Origin: Massilia terrae | GTDB taxonomy: Bacteria > Pseudomonadota > Gammaproteobacteria > Burkholderiales > Burkholderiaceae_D | Assembly: GCF_024753145.1 (NCBI RefSeq) | Contig: NZ_JANUGU010000011.1 | Coordinates: 1 to 64,000, forward strand | DNA: 64,000 nucleotides | Direction: 5' to 3' | Shown here: one piece after another, positions 42,378 through 51,803 of the stretch | Layout: every line of letters begins with the position of its first letter | How positions within the stretch are numbered: the stretch's first letter is position 1 | The notes under the pieces: model-generated | What the model was told of the DNA's origin: nothing | Seen by the model: only the letters and a program-made list of their open reading frames with translations | Databases searched by the model: none | Program-made: the position numbers and the translations under genes

Positions 42378-43427
42378 ATGCCTGCCATCGATACCCAGCA
42401 AACCATCACCCTCATCCGTCCCGACGACTGGCACCTGCACCTGCGCGACGGCGCCCACCTGTCCAGCGTCGTGGCCCACAGCGCGCACCAGTTCGCACGC
42501 GCCATCGTGATGCCGAACCTTAAGCCGCCGGTCACCACCGTGGCCGCCGCCGCCGCCTACCGCGAGCGCATCCTGGCCGCGCTGCCGGCCGGTGTGAAGT
42601 TCGAGCCGCTGATGACGCTGTACCTGACCGATAACACGGATCCGGACGAGATCCGCCGCGCCCGCGACACCGACTTCGTCCACGCCGTGAAGCTGTACCC
42701 GGCTGGCGCCACCACCAATTCGGATGCCGGCGTGACTGACCTGAAGAAGTGCTACAAGACGCTGGAAGTGATGCAGGAAGTCGGCATGCCGCTGTGCGTG
42801 CACGGCGAAGTGACCAACCACGAGATCGACCTGTTCGACCGCGAAGCCGTGTTCATCGAGCGCGTGATGCGCCCGCTGCGCCGCGACATGCCCGAACTGC
42901 CGATCGTGTTCGAGCACATCACCACCAAGGACGCGGCCGAATACGTGGCCGAAGCCGAGGGCCCGATCGGCGCCACCATCACCGCGCACCATCTGCTGTA
43001 CAACCGCAACGAGATCTTCCGCGGCGGGATCCGGCCGCACTACTACTGCCTGCCCGTGCTCAAGCGCGAGGAGCACCGGCTGGCGCTGGTCACCGCCGCC
43101 ACCAGTGGCGACGAGCGCTTCTTCCTCGGCACCGACTCGGCCCCGCATGCGGTCGGCGCGAAGGAAGCCTCGTGCGGCTGCGCCGGCTGCTACACCGCCC
43201 TGCACGCGATGGAGCTGTACGCCACCGCCTTCGAACAGGCCGGTGCGCTCGACAAGCTGGAAGCCTTCGCGAGCCTGAATGGCCCGGCCTTCTACGGCCT
43301 GCCGGTCAACGAAGGCAGCATCACGCTCAAGCGCGAACCGTGGACGCTGCCGGCCACCGTGCCCTTCGGCGAAACGGCGCTGGTGCCGCTCAACGCCGGC
43401 GAACAGATCAACTGGAAGATGCTGTAA
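42378..43427 (+). CDS. pyrC: Dihydroorotase, class II
   Basis: 349 residues. [20 protein letters not shown] carries the metal-binding Hx[18 protein letters not shown] the carboxylated Lys, then [29 protein letters not shown] and [16 protein letters not shown] with the catalytic Asp. Cyclises carbamoyl aspartate to dihydroorotate in pyrimidine synthesis. The DUF3025 gene starts six bases after its stop. Confidence 0.96.
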   Translation: MPAIDTQQTITLIRPDDWHLHLRDGAHLSSVVAHSAHQFARAIVMPNLKPPVTTVAAAAAYRERILAALPAGVKFEPLMTLYLTDNTDPDEIRRARDTDFVHAVKLYPAGATTNSDAGVTDLKKCYKTLEVMQEVGMPLCVHGEVTNHEIDLFDREAVFIERVMRPLRRDMPELPIVFEHITTKDAAEYVAEAEGPIGATITAHHLLYNRNEIFRGGIRPHYYCLPVLKREEHRLALVTAATSGDERFFLGTDSAPHAVGAKEASCGCAGCYTALHAMELYATAFEQAGALDKLEAFASLNGPAFYGLPVNEGSITLKREPWTLPATVPFGETALVPLNAGEQINWKML

Positions 43428-43432
43428 GCCGC

Positions 43433-44218
43433 ATGCTGGCGCAGATCGACTGGTCGCGGCCGTGGCTCGATTCGGTGCGGCCTGCGTTCCAGCGCCTGCA
43501 GGGCGGCAGCGTCATCGACGCCTTCAACGCCAGCGCGGCCACGCTGGGCATCAGCAACCATCGCGGGCTGCCGCTGCGCTTCGTGCCGCAGGCCGCGCTG
43601 CCGGAAGGGACGGCCTACGAGGAATTCATCGGCGCCACCGGCTGCGTGCCTACGCGCGACAACCTGCACGACTTCTTCAACGGCCTGGTGTGGCAGACCT
43701 TCCCGCTCATCAAGCGCGAACTGAATGCGCTGCAGGCTGCGCAGATCGCGCAGGCCGGCGTCGGCAAGTCGCGTGGGCCGGCGCGCGATGCCGCCACCAT
43801 CTTCGACGAGAACGCCGCGCTGCTGGTGGTGCGCGATGATGCCGAGGGCAGCGGTCTGGTCGAGGCCTTGCGCGGCCACCGCTGGCGCGAAGCGCTGTAC
43901 GAACGGCGCGCCATGTTCGGCCGCGATGCCGCGCTCTGGCTGTTCGGCCACGCACTGATGGAAAAGCTGGTTGCCCCGCGCAAGGCGATCACGGCGCACG
44001 TGCGCGTGGTGCAGGCGCCGGCCGCATTCTTTGCGCTGGCGTGGGACGAGCAGCGCGCCTGGCTCGACCAGTATGTCGCCTCGCAGCTGCGCGAGCAGGG
44101 CCTGGCCGGCGGCGGTTTCACGCCGCTGCCGGTGCTCGGCGTGCCCGGCTGGTGGCCCGGCCAGGACGAAGCTTTCTATTCCGACGACAGCGTCTTCCGT
44201 CCCAAGCGGACGCAATGA
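43433..44218 (+). CDS. DUF3025 domain-containing protein
   Basis: 261 residues from ATG 43433. The conserved core FIGATGCVPTRDNLHDFFNG / LVWQTFPLIKRELNALQAAQ followed by RDAATIFDENAALLV and LFGHALMEKLVAPRKAITAH is the DUF3025 pattern as I know it, a betaproteobacterial family of unknown function. No signal peptide. Tight spacing after pyrC and before the oxidoreductase gene (13 bases) suggests one operon. Confidence 0.82.
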   Translation: MLAQIDWSRPWLDSVRPAFQRLQGGSVIDAFNASAATLGISNHRGLPLRFVPQAALPEGTAYEEFIGATGCVPTRDNLHDFFNGLVWQTFPLIKRELNALQAAQIAQAGVGKSRGPARDAATIFDENAALLVVRDDAEGSGLVEALRGHRWREALYERRAMFGRDAALWLFGHALMEKLVAPRKAITAHVRVVQAPAAFFALAWDEQRAWLDQYVASQLREQGLAGGGFTPLPVLGVPGWWPGQDEAFYSDDSVFRPKRTQ

Positions 44219-44231
44219 TCAGGAGATATCC

Positions 44232-45221
44232 ATGACAACAACGGTTCGGTGGGGAATCCTCAGCACCGGCAGGATCGCGCGCGCTTTCGCCAACGCGCTG
44301 AAAGACACGCCGGGCGCCGTGCTGCACGCCGTCGCCTCGCGCGACCTCGCCAGCGCGCAGGCGTTTGCGCAGGAGTTCGGCGCGGCGAAAGCCTACGGCT
44401 CGTACCAGGAACTGGCCGATGATACGGATGTGGAGCTGGTCTACATCGGCACGCCGCACACGCTGCATGCGCGCGACGCGCTAATGGCGCTTAAGGCCGG
44501 CAAGGGTGTGCTGTGCGAGAAGGCGTTCACCGTCAACCGCCGCGAGGCCGAGGAAGTGGTCGCGCTGGCGCGCTCGAAAAAGCTGTTCCTGATGGAGGCG
44601 ATGTGGAGCCGCTTCCTGCCGGCCCTGGCCGAAGTCCGCCGCATCATCGACTCCGGTGAGATCGGCCCGGCGCGCACCATCACCGCCGATTTCGGCTTTT
44701 ACTCGGAAGCCGGTCCGGAGCACCGCCTGTTCAACCCGGCGCTGGGCGGCGGCGCGCTGCTCGACCTTGGCATTTATCCGCTGTCGTTGTCGGCCGCCTT
44801 GCTTGGGCCGGTCGAATCGGTGCGCGCACAGGCGGAGCTGGGACCGACCGGCGTCGACCTGCAGACCGCCTTCACGCTCAAGCACCGCGGAGGCGGCATC
44901 TCGGCCTGCAGCTGCTCGGTTGCCGCGCGCACGCCGTGCGAACTGACGGTGTCTGGCACGCGCGGCCAGGTGCGCATGAACACGCGCTTCCACCAGGCCA
45001 CCTCGATCACGGTCACTCTCGATGACGGCAGTTCGCGCACCATCCCCACACCCTTCACCGGCAATGGCTATTCGTACGAAGCGATCGAAGCGCAGCGCTG
45101 CTATCTCGCGGGCCTGCTCGAAAGCCCGCACATGACGCACGGCGAGACGCTGGAGCAGATGGGCGTGATGGACGAAGTGCGGCGCCAGGTCGGCGTGTCG
45201 TACAGTGCCGACGCCGCGTAA
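44232..45221 (+). CDS. Gfo/Idh/MocA family oxidoreductase
   Basis: 329 residues, with AGGAGA six bases before ATG 44232. N-terminal Rossmann domain opens VRWGILSTGRIARAFANAL, and GKGVLCEKAFTVNRREAEEV contains the conserved EK(P/A) motif. C-terminal alpha/beta domain follows (EAMWSRFLPALAEVRRII, LLDLGIYPLSLSAALLG). It resembles the dihydrodiol/xylose dehydrogenase branch. Substrate unknown. Last gene of the pyrC-DUF3025 run. Confidence 0.88.
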   Translation: MTTTVRWGILSTGRIARAFANALKDTPGAVLHAVASRDLASAQAFAQEFGAAKAYGSYQELADDTDVELVYIGTPHTLHARDALMALKAGKGVLCEKAFTVNRREAEEVVALARSKKLFLMEAMWSRFLPALAEVRRIIDSGEIGPARTITADFGFYSEAGPEHRLFNPALGGGALLDLGIYPLSLSAALLGPVESVRAQAELGPTGVDLQTAFTLKHRGGGISACSCSVAARTPCELTVSGTRGQVRMNTRFHQATSITVTLDDGSSRTIPTPFTGNGYSYEAIEAQRCYLAGLLESPHMTHGETLEQMGVMDEVRRQVGVSYSADAA

Positions 45222-45353
45222 TGACGAGTTGTAAGCAATTGTCTGGTTCGTAAGCGATTGTAAAGGACGTCAACAGACACATGGGGTGGTCCGTTTTTGG
45301 CTCAGTAGCACACGATATGTGCTCTACCTGATAAACCACTAAGGATCATCATC

Positions 45354-45617
45354 ATGAAAAAAGTCATCGCTACCCTGATCGCCGGCCTGTTCGCAACCGC
45401 TGCATTCGCGCAGACCCCTGCGGCCACCACCCCGGCCGCACCGGCTGCGAAGACCGAGCAGGCTGCTCCGGCCGCCGACGCCAAGGCAACGACCGACACC
45501 AAGGTCGCCAAGGCTGCGACCAAGCACAAGAAAGCCAAGGCTCACAAGAAGGCCGCCAAGAAAGCCGAAGCAACCGCGGCCGACACCAAGGGCGAGCAAA
45601 CCGCCGAAGCCAAGTAA
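45354..45617 (+). CDS. Small exported Ala/Lys/Thr-rich protein
   Basis: 87 residues. Signal peptide MKKVIATLIAGLFATAAFAQ, then a low-complexity Ala/Pro/Thr region and a strongly basic stretch (THKKAKAHKKAAKKAEA) like histone H1 or acid-shock tails. AAGGA lies about a dozen bases before the ATG. Followed at once by a strong terminator, so it is a short monocistronic message. Not a recognised family; basic repeats suggest binding to anionic polymers such as LPS or DNA, which is a guess. Confidence 0.75.
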   Translation: MKKVIATLIAGLFATAAFAQTPAATTPAAPAAKTEQAAPAADAKATTDTKVAKAATKHKKAKAHKKAAKKAEATAADTKGEQTAEAK

Positions 45618-45640
45618 TACCTGGCGCTTCAACGAAAACA

Positions 45641-45661
45641 GCCCGCACATGCGGGCTTTTT
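45641..45661 (+). terminator. Rho-independent terminator
   Basis: GCCCGCA-CA-TGCGGGC followed by TTTTT, 24 bases after the stop of the Ala/Lys-rich gene. Confidence 0.88.
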
Positions 45662-45779
45662 CGTATGCGGATCGCATCGCGCCGGACGCCCATCCGCGAG
45701 TTGACATTGGGTCGTGTCAGGCACGATACTCGGCGTAAATATCTTACCTTTTGCTTTCCCCAATTCACAAGGAGTGCCC

Positions 45780-46124
45780 ATGATGCGTCGTGCATTACTG
45801 CTGGCCATAGGCCTTCTTCTGTCGCAGCCGAGCTTCGCCGATCCGGTGCCGGTGCCGGATTCGAAATCCTCTTACGTGGGCGAATGGAAGGGCGAAGGAT
45901 TCCTGCTGACGATCCAGCAGAACGGCAAGATCCACTACAAGCGCAATCGCCGCGACTTCAACGCGGACGTCAACATCGAGCTGCAAAGCTTCAACGGCGA
46001 TAACTTCGAGGCCGGGGTGCCTTACGTACACACTACCTTCGTGGTCAGCAAGCCTCCGCACCTGGACAAGGGCAAGTGGAAGATGACGGTGGACGGCGTG
46101 GAGCTGACCAAAGAAAAGCAGTAA
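45780..46124 (+). CDS. Small exported protein of unknown function
   Basis: 114 residues from ATG 45780, with AAGGAG upstream. Signal peptide RRALLLAIGLLLSQPSFA, then a mature part beginning DPVPVPDSKSSYVGEWKGEG with the feel of a small beta-barrel or lipocalin-like domain (GFLLTIQQNGKIHYKRN, KWKMTVDGVELTKEKQ). Not recognised. Monocistronic between a terminator and a convergent OYE gene. Confidence 0.72.
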   Translation: MMRRALLLAIGLLLSQPSFADPVPVPDSKSSYVGEWKGEGFLLTIQQNGKIHYKRNRRDFNADVNIELQSFNGDNFEAGVPYVHTTFVVSKPPHLDKGKWKMTVDGVELTKEKQ

Positions 46125-46193
46125 TTCCGCTTTCGGCCAAAAGCGGCCTTCGCGTAATGACGCGATTGGCCGCCCTTCTGGGCAGGTTGATAG

Positions 46194-47312
46194 TCAGATC
46201 ACATTGAACCATCCTGGGGTTGCATCGATGACGGCCCATAGCTTGTGGGGGATCCTGGCCGGTACGACATCGCCAGCGGAAACGGACAGGTGAATATCAC
46301 CCTCGCGACCTGAGCGCGCGTCCGCGAGCCAGTTCGGATTGACGACGAGACCCTGACCCACGACCACTAGTGACAGTCCCATGTCTATCGCGCTTTCAGC
46401 CTGGCTTGGCGTCCTAATGCGGCCCGCAGCCAACAGCGGCACGCGGCCATCGATGTGGTCGCGCAGGATGCTGACGATGGTGGCATCCGACCTCTCGGTG
46501 GTAGGTTTCTGGTCCAGTGCGCTGCCGAGCGATGCGTGGATGTAGCTCGCACCAGCAGCGATCAGTCGCGTGATCAGCTTAAGTGAATCGCTCATCTCCA
46601 AACCGCCATCGATGTTTTCCTCGACCGAAATGCGATAGCCGAGTGCGAATGGCCGGTTGGCGTGCTCTGCAATCGTGCGCTTGACGGCCGCTACCACCGC
46701 GAGAGGAAAGCGCATGCGGTTTTCCAATGAGCCGCCCCATTGGTCGCTGCGGCGGTTGGAATGTGGGGAAAAGAAGTTTTGGAGCAGGAAGCCATGGGCG
46801 CCATGGAGTTCGACGCCATCAAAGCCGGCAGCAATGGCGCGTCGCGTCGCATGCGCAAATGCGCTGACGACATCCAGGATCTCTTCTTCGTCCAGTGCCC
46901 GAGGCAGGATGGCTGACGCAAACGGCCCGCCATCGCCGACGACTGCGCTTGCGGCCACCACGTCGGAAACCAGCTCTGGCAGAGTTTTCACACCTGCATG
47001 AAAGATTTGCAGGATCGCGGGCGCGCCGCCGCTTTTGGCCGCCAAAGCCAGTTTGCGCAGGCTCGGAATAAAGCGGTCATCGTGCGCGGCGAATTCGCCC
47101 GTAAAACCAATGCCGTTGGCCTGCACGTGCGTGCAGCCGGTAATGACCAGGCCGACGTCCTTCGCCCGTCGGCGATAGTACGCATCTTCCTCATCGGAAA
47201 CGGTGCCATCGTCGTTGCTGGCCCAAGTGGTCATCGGCGCCATCACGACGCGATTGCGCAAGAGCAGGCCAGGCACAAGCTCCATTGGCGCGAATAATTT
47301 TCTGTGTTTCAA
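46194..47312 (-). CDS. NADH:flavin oxidoreductase, Old Yellow Enzyme family
   Basis: 372 residues. FAPMELVPGLLLRNRVVMAP begins the FMN barrel; FDGVELHGAHGFLLQNFFSP with HSNRRSDQWGGSLENRMRFP is the OYE signature, and VVVGQGLVVNPNWLADARSG is the FMN phosphate site. It reduces activated C=C bonds. The start is TTG 47312, in frame with KLFAPMEL as expected for the family. The 40-base gap after the aldo-keto reductase gene suggests one operon controlled by the divergent LysR. Confidence 0.9.
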   Translation of the reverse strand: MKHRKLFAPMELVPGLLLRNRVVMAPMTTWASNDDGTVSDEEDAYYRRRAKDVGLVITGCTHVQANGIGFTGEFAAHDDRFIPSLRKLALAAKSGGAPAILQIFHAGVKTLPELVSDVVAASAVVGDGGPFASAILPRALDEEEILDVVSAFAHATRRAIAAGFDGVELHGAHGFLLQNFFSPHSNRRSDQWGGSLENRMRFPLAVVAAVKRTIAEHANRPFALGYRISVEENIDGGLEMSDSLKLITRLIAAGASYIHASLGSALDQKPTTERSDATIVSILRDHIDGRVPLLAAGRIRTPSQAESAIDMGLSLVVVGQGLVVNPNWLADARSGREGDIHLSVSAGDVVPARIPHKLWAVIDATPGWFNVI

Positions 47313-47352
47313 GGGACTTCACCTTCAAGATAGCGTTTGAATCAAGCCGGGA

Positions 47353-48635
<1,283 letters not shown>

Positions 48636-48661
48636 CTTGTGCTTATAGGCAGAGGTTATGA

Positions 48662-49573
48662 ATGGTAAAAGAGAGCATGGATGATCTGGTCGCGTTCACC
48701 ACGGTCGCGACGCAGCAGAGCTTTACGCGCGCGGCAGCGCAGCTCGGAATTTCGCAACCCGCGCTGAGTGCGAAGATCACGGCGCTCGAAGCAAGACTCG
48801 GTGTGCGCCTGTTGACGCGCTCGACACGCAGCGTTTCCACCACCGAGGCAGGTGAAAGGCTGTTCAAGTCCATCGGGCCGCACTTTGACGGCATCGCGTC
48901 CGGACTGGCTGAGTTAAGCGAGCTGCGGGACAAGCCGGCGGGAAGCCTGCGCATTACCTCGGTTGAACATGCCTCGCAGACGATCCTGCTGCCGGCACTG
49001 GCCGCGCTGCTTCCTGACTATCCCGATATTACGGTCGAAATCATCAATGACTACGGTCTCGCCGACATCGTGGCGGACCGGTTCGATGCGGGGGTGCGCC
49101 TTGGTGAACAGGTCGCGCAGGACATGATTGCCCTGCGCATCGGGCCGGACTTCAAGCAATACGTGGTCAGTGCGCCGGCTTATTTCAAGAGGTACGGAAA
49201 GCCCAAGACGCCGCATGACTTGAACGCGCATCGTTGCATCGGATTGCGTCTTCCGACTTCTGGAGGGGTATGGTCATGGCCATTTCAAAAAGACGGGCGC
49301 GAATTGAAGGTACGGCCCGGCGCCCAACTGGCGTTCAACACGATGACTCTGCAACTCGACAGCGCCCTGGCCGGACTCGGACTCGGTTACCTCCCTGAGG
49401 ATGTCGTAAAGGAACACCTGGCAGCCGGACGGCTGGTCCGCGTGTTGGCAGACTGGTCGGCACCAATGTCCGGCTACCACCTTTACTATCCAAGCAGGCG
49501 TCAGCCGACACCTGCATTTTCCTTACTGGTCAAGGCCCTGAGTCTTCAACGAGGCGAATTCCGAAGGAACTAG
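48662..49573 (+). CDS. LysR family transcriptional regulator
   Basis: 303 residues. HTH block AFTTVATQQSFTRAAAQLGI / SQPALSAKITALEARLGVRL and an effector domain ending with the AAGRLVRVLADWSAPMSGYH pattern typical of the CrgA/aldo-keto-associated LysR branch. Divergent from the aldo/keto reductase-OYE operon with a 21-base palindrome between them. AGAGG precedes ATG 48662; ATG 48677 is a possible later start. Confidence 0.9.
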   Translation: MVKESMDDLVAFTTVATQQSFTRAAAQLGISQPALSAKITALEARLGVRLLTRSTRSVSTTEAGERLFKSIGPHFDGIASGLAELSELRDKPAGSLRITSVEHASQTILLPALAALLPDYPDITVEIINDYGLADIVADRFDAGVRLGEQVAQDMIALRIGPDFKQYVVSAPAYFKRYGKPKTPHDLNAHRCIGLRLPTSGGVWSWPFQKDGRELKVRPGAQLAFNTMTLQLDSALAGLGLGYLPEDVVKEHLAAGRLVRVLADWSAPMSGYHLYYPSRRQPTPAFSLLVKALSLQRGEFRRN

Positions 49574-49773
49574 TCCTCTTCCAGATCACAAAATGACCGC
49601 TTCGGGTCGGATCCTGCCGATCGTGACAGTCTGAGATTTTTCCAGCTTGGCAAGATGCTATGCTGAGCCCAACGGCCGGGTTCGGCCACATGCGGACATT
49701 CGACAATTTGAAAAATTGGTCAATGTGGTGTCGCAGACCGATACATTGCACTTAACCTGATCGGAGAAGTGTC

Positions 49774-50025
49774 ATGGCAACGAAACGCTATTGGTTCCCT
49801 GTACGACCTGCTAGAGGTGGCTGGGGATGGGGCCTCCCTGTAGTGTGGCAAGGGTGGGTGGTCTACTTGATTTTCTTCGTGCTGCTCATCGGGGGCTCGA
49901 TTGTTCTGTCGCCTTACGGGACACTTGCAGTGGTGGCAAACGGTTTCGTTTCCGGAGGCTTTTTGCTTGCCATGGCGTTCTGGAAAGGGGAGCCACAGAG
50001 TATGCGCGACGACTCCTCGCCATGA
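49774..50025 (+). CDS. Small inner-membrane protein, unknown
   Basis: 83 residues, GGAGAAG six bases before ATG 49774. Trp/Gly-rich start (RGGWGWGLPVVWQGWVVYLI) then two TM helices (YLIFFVLLIGGSIVLS and FVSGGFLLAMAFW). Similar small proteins of unknown function occur in many proteobacteria. Monocistronic; about 200 upstream bases hold no gene but a degenerate CCGCTTCGGGTCGG motif. Confidence 0.72.
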   Translation: MATKRYWFPVRPARGGWGWGLPVVWQGWVVYLIFFVLLIGGSIVLSPYGTLAVVANGFVSGGFLLAMAFWKGEPQSMRDDSSP

Positions 50026-50186
50026 TGCGATCAGTCGACTGGCAGAACATAAAGGCCTTCTCTTTGTCAGTCCGCTTCGGGTCGGTTACAGACGTCCAGG
50101 TAGGTCTGCAACCGGCCAGAAGCGGACGTTGATGTCCTTCGAGATTAGCGTGCCAGAGAACAACGATGTTCCCCGCTAGGTCATTG

Positions 50187-50639
50187 CTAAACCCTCGCAC
50201 GCGGCTTCAAACGGAAGCTGATTCCCATGCGATTGATCGCATTCATGGCGGCGATCACGATCGTTAGTTCGACCAGGTCTTTTTCTCCGAACGCGGCCAA
50301 TGCTGCCGAATACGCCTCGTCTGAAGCATGGGTTTCGCTCACGCGTGTCACCTCCTCTGTCCACGCGAGTGCCGCCTGTTCCTTGTCCGAAAACAGATAT
50401 GCGGCCTCTTCCCATACCGGCACAAGTACAATCTTATCCACCGACATCCCGTGTTTGATGAGATCGCGGGTGTGGACGTCGATACAGTGCGCGCAACCAT
50501 TCAATTGAGAAGTCCTGAGGAAAACAAGGTGAATGAGTTCCGGTGCCAAAGCCGTGCCCGTCGTTGCATAATGGTGGAGTGCCCCCAGCGCCTTGGCGCC
50601 TTGTTGCGAAACTTGAAACCAGTTTGCGCGATTCATCAT
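50187..50639 (-). CDS. Carboxymuconolactone decarboxylase (AhpD-like) family protein
   Basis: 150 residues from ATG 50639, chosen because AAAGGAAG lies just upstream; ATG 50654 is possible. Redox motif LNGCAHCIDVHTRDL has the CxxC and His of AhpD-type peroxidases, and the helical pattern LVELTIVIAAMNAINRMGIS closes the domain. Divergent from an ECF41-type sigma factor, the standard arrangement for this sigma group. Role: peroxide or thiol-dependent detoxification. Confidence 0.88.
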   Translation of the reverse strand: MMNRANWFQVSQQGAKALGALHHYATTGTALAPELIHLVFLRTSQLNGCAHCIDVHTRDLIKHGMSVDKIVLVPVWEEAAYLFSDKEQAALAWTEEVTRVSETHASDEAYSAALAAFGEKDLVELTIVIAAMNAINRMGISFRLKPRARV

Positions 50640-50702
50640 TCTGCTTCCTTTCATGCGTTATTGGTCATACGGCTGGCAACACCTGCCCGCCGCTGCACAC
50701 AA

Positions 50703-50729
50703 GACGCGTGGCCTCGTGCTGCTGTGACA
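50703..50729 (-). promoter_or_regulatory. ECF41-type promoter of the CMD-family gene
   Basis: On the minus strand TGTCACA (50729-50723) is followed after 16 bases by CGTC (50706-50703), the ECF41 consensus as I recall it. It faces the gene starting at 50639. Confidence 0.75.
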
Positions 50730-50742
50730 CACCGAATGAATC

Positions 50743-50769
50743 TGTCACAACGGTCAGTGCCGGATCGTC
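50743..50769 (+). promoter_or_regulatory. ECF41-type promoter of the sigma factor gene
   Basis: TGTCACA (50743-50749), 16-base spacer, CGTC (50766-50769): identical architecture to the divergent promoter 13 bases away. Implies autoregulation, and makes ATG 50800 a likelier start than ATG 50785, which would sit almost at the transcript start. Confidence 0.75.
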
Positions 50770-50799
50770 TAGGAAGCTTTATTAATGCCCAGGGTAGCC

Positions 50800-51675
50800 A
50801 TGGAGTCCGCCGATCTGCTTGTGTTCGAAGCCTTGCGCCCACGTCTTTTCTTGATCGCCTATCGTATGCTCGGCATGCGCGCTGATGCGGAGGACATCGT
50901 CCAGGATGCATGGCTGCGCTTTTGCACGAGCGCGCATGATGAAGTCAGGTCGGTTGAAGCCTGGCTAGTGACCATCACAACGCGGCTGTCGATCGATCGC
51001 TTGCGGAGCCGGAAAAACGAGCGCGAAGCCTACACCGGGTGGTGGATTCCGGAGCCTGTGGTCGAGCTGGTCGAACACACACCTGAGGCCGCTGCCGAAT
51101 TGGCAAGCGACGTATCTGTCGCAATGCTCTGGGTGCTGGAACGACTGACGCCGGAGGAGCGCGCTGCGTTCCTGATGCGAAAAGTATTCGATCAGGAGTA
51201 TGGCGATGTTGCAATCATGCTTGGCAAAAGCGAAGTCGCCTGCAGACAACTCGTCCACCGGGCGCAAGAACGGATACGCCAGGATAGTCCGCGTTTCACG
51301 GTATCGAAGAGTATGCATCGCGTCGTCCTCGAAAATTTCATGCAGGCGGCCGCTCAGGCTGATCGTGATGCAATGAAGACACTACTGTCCGTAGATGTCG
51401 AATACAGGGCAGACGGTGGTGGAAAAGTACCTTCCCTGGACAAGGTTCTGATCGGGACGGGACGCGTAGCAGGACTTTATTGGGCAGTTGAAAATGCTTT
51501 CCGTAAACGGGTCGCATATAGAATGGTGCGCGTGAATGGTGAGCCTGGGCTAATTCGCTACATTGATGGGAAAGTTGAATCAGTGCAATCGTTCTGCATC
51601 GATGCCGGTACAATTTCATCTATATACGTGGTAAGGAACCCAGATAAATTGCAAGCTATTCCTTCATTGCAGTAA
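50800..51675 (+). CDS. ECF41-type RNA polymerase sigma factor (SigJ-like)
   Basis: 291 residues from ATG 50800 (AGGG five bases upstream); ATG 50785 adds five. Sigma-2 region LFLIAYRMLGMRADAEDIVQ then DAWLRFC, sigma-4 region VFDQEYGDVAIMLGKSEVAC, then a C-terminal SnoaL-like domain with DGGGK and, near residue 280, NPDKL, both hallmarks of ECF41. In that group the C-terminal domain controls activity in place of a separate anti-sigma factor. Divergent CMD gene carries the matching promoter. Confidence 0.92.
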   Translation: MESADLLVFEALRPRLFLIAYRMLGMRADAEDIVQDAWLRFCTSAHDEVRSVEAWLVTITTRLSIDRLRSRKNEREAYTGWWIPEPVVELVEHTPEAAAELASDVSVAMLWVLERLTPEERAAFLMRKVFDQEYGDVAIMLGKSEVACRQLVHRAQERIRQDSPRFTVSKSMHRVVLENFMQAAAQADRDAMKTLLSVDVEYRADGGGKVPSLDKVLIGTGRVAGLYWAVENAFRKRVAYRMVRVNGEPGLIRYIDGKVESVQSFCIDAGTISSIYVVRNPDKLQAIPSLQ

Positions 51676-51803
51676 CTTTTCGTTTATTTGAGTTTTGTAC
51701 CTGATGAGGGCAAGACTTCTGTTGCCACGATCAAAGAGGTGACCAAGTGAAGGTAGTCTGAACGTCTGCAATGGGTCGATAGCAGTCCTATCCAAAGCTG
51801 AAA

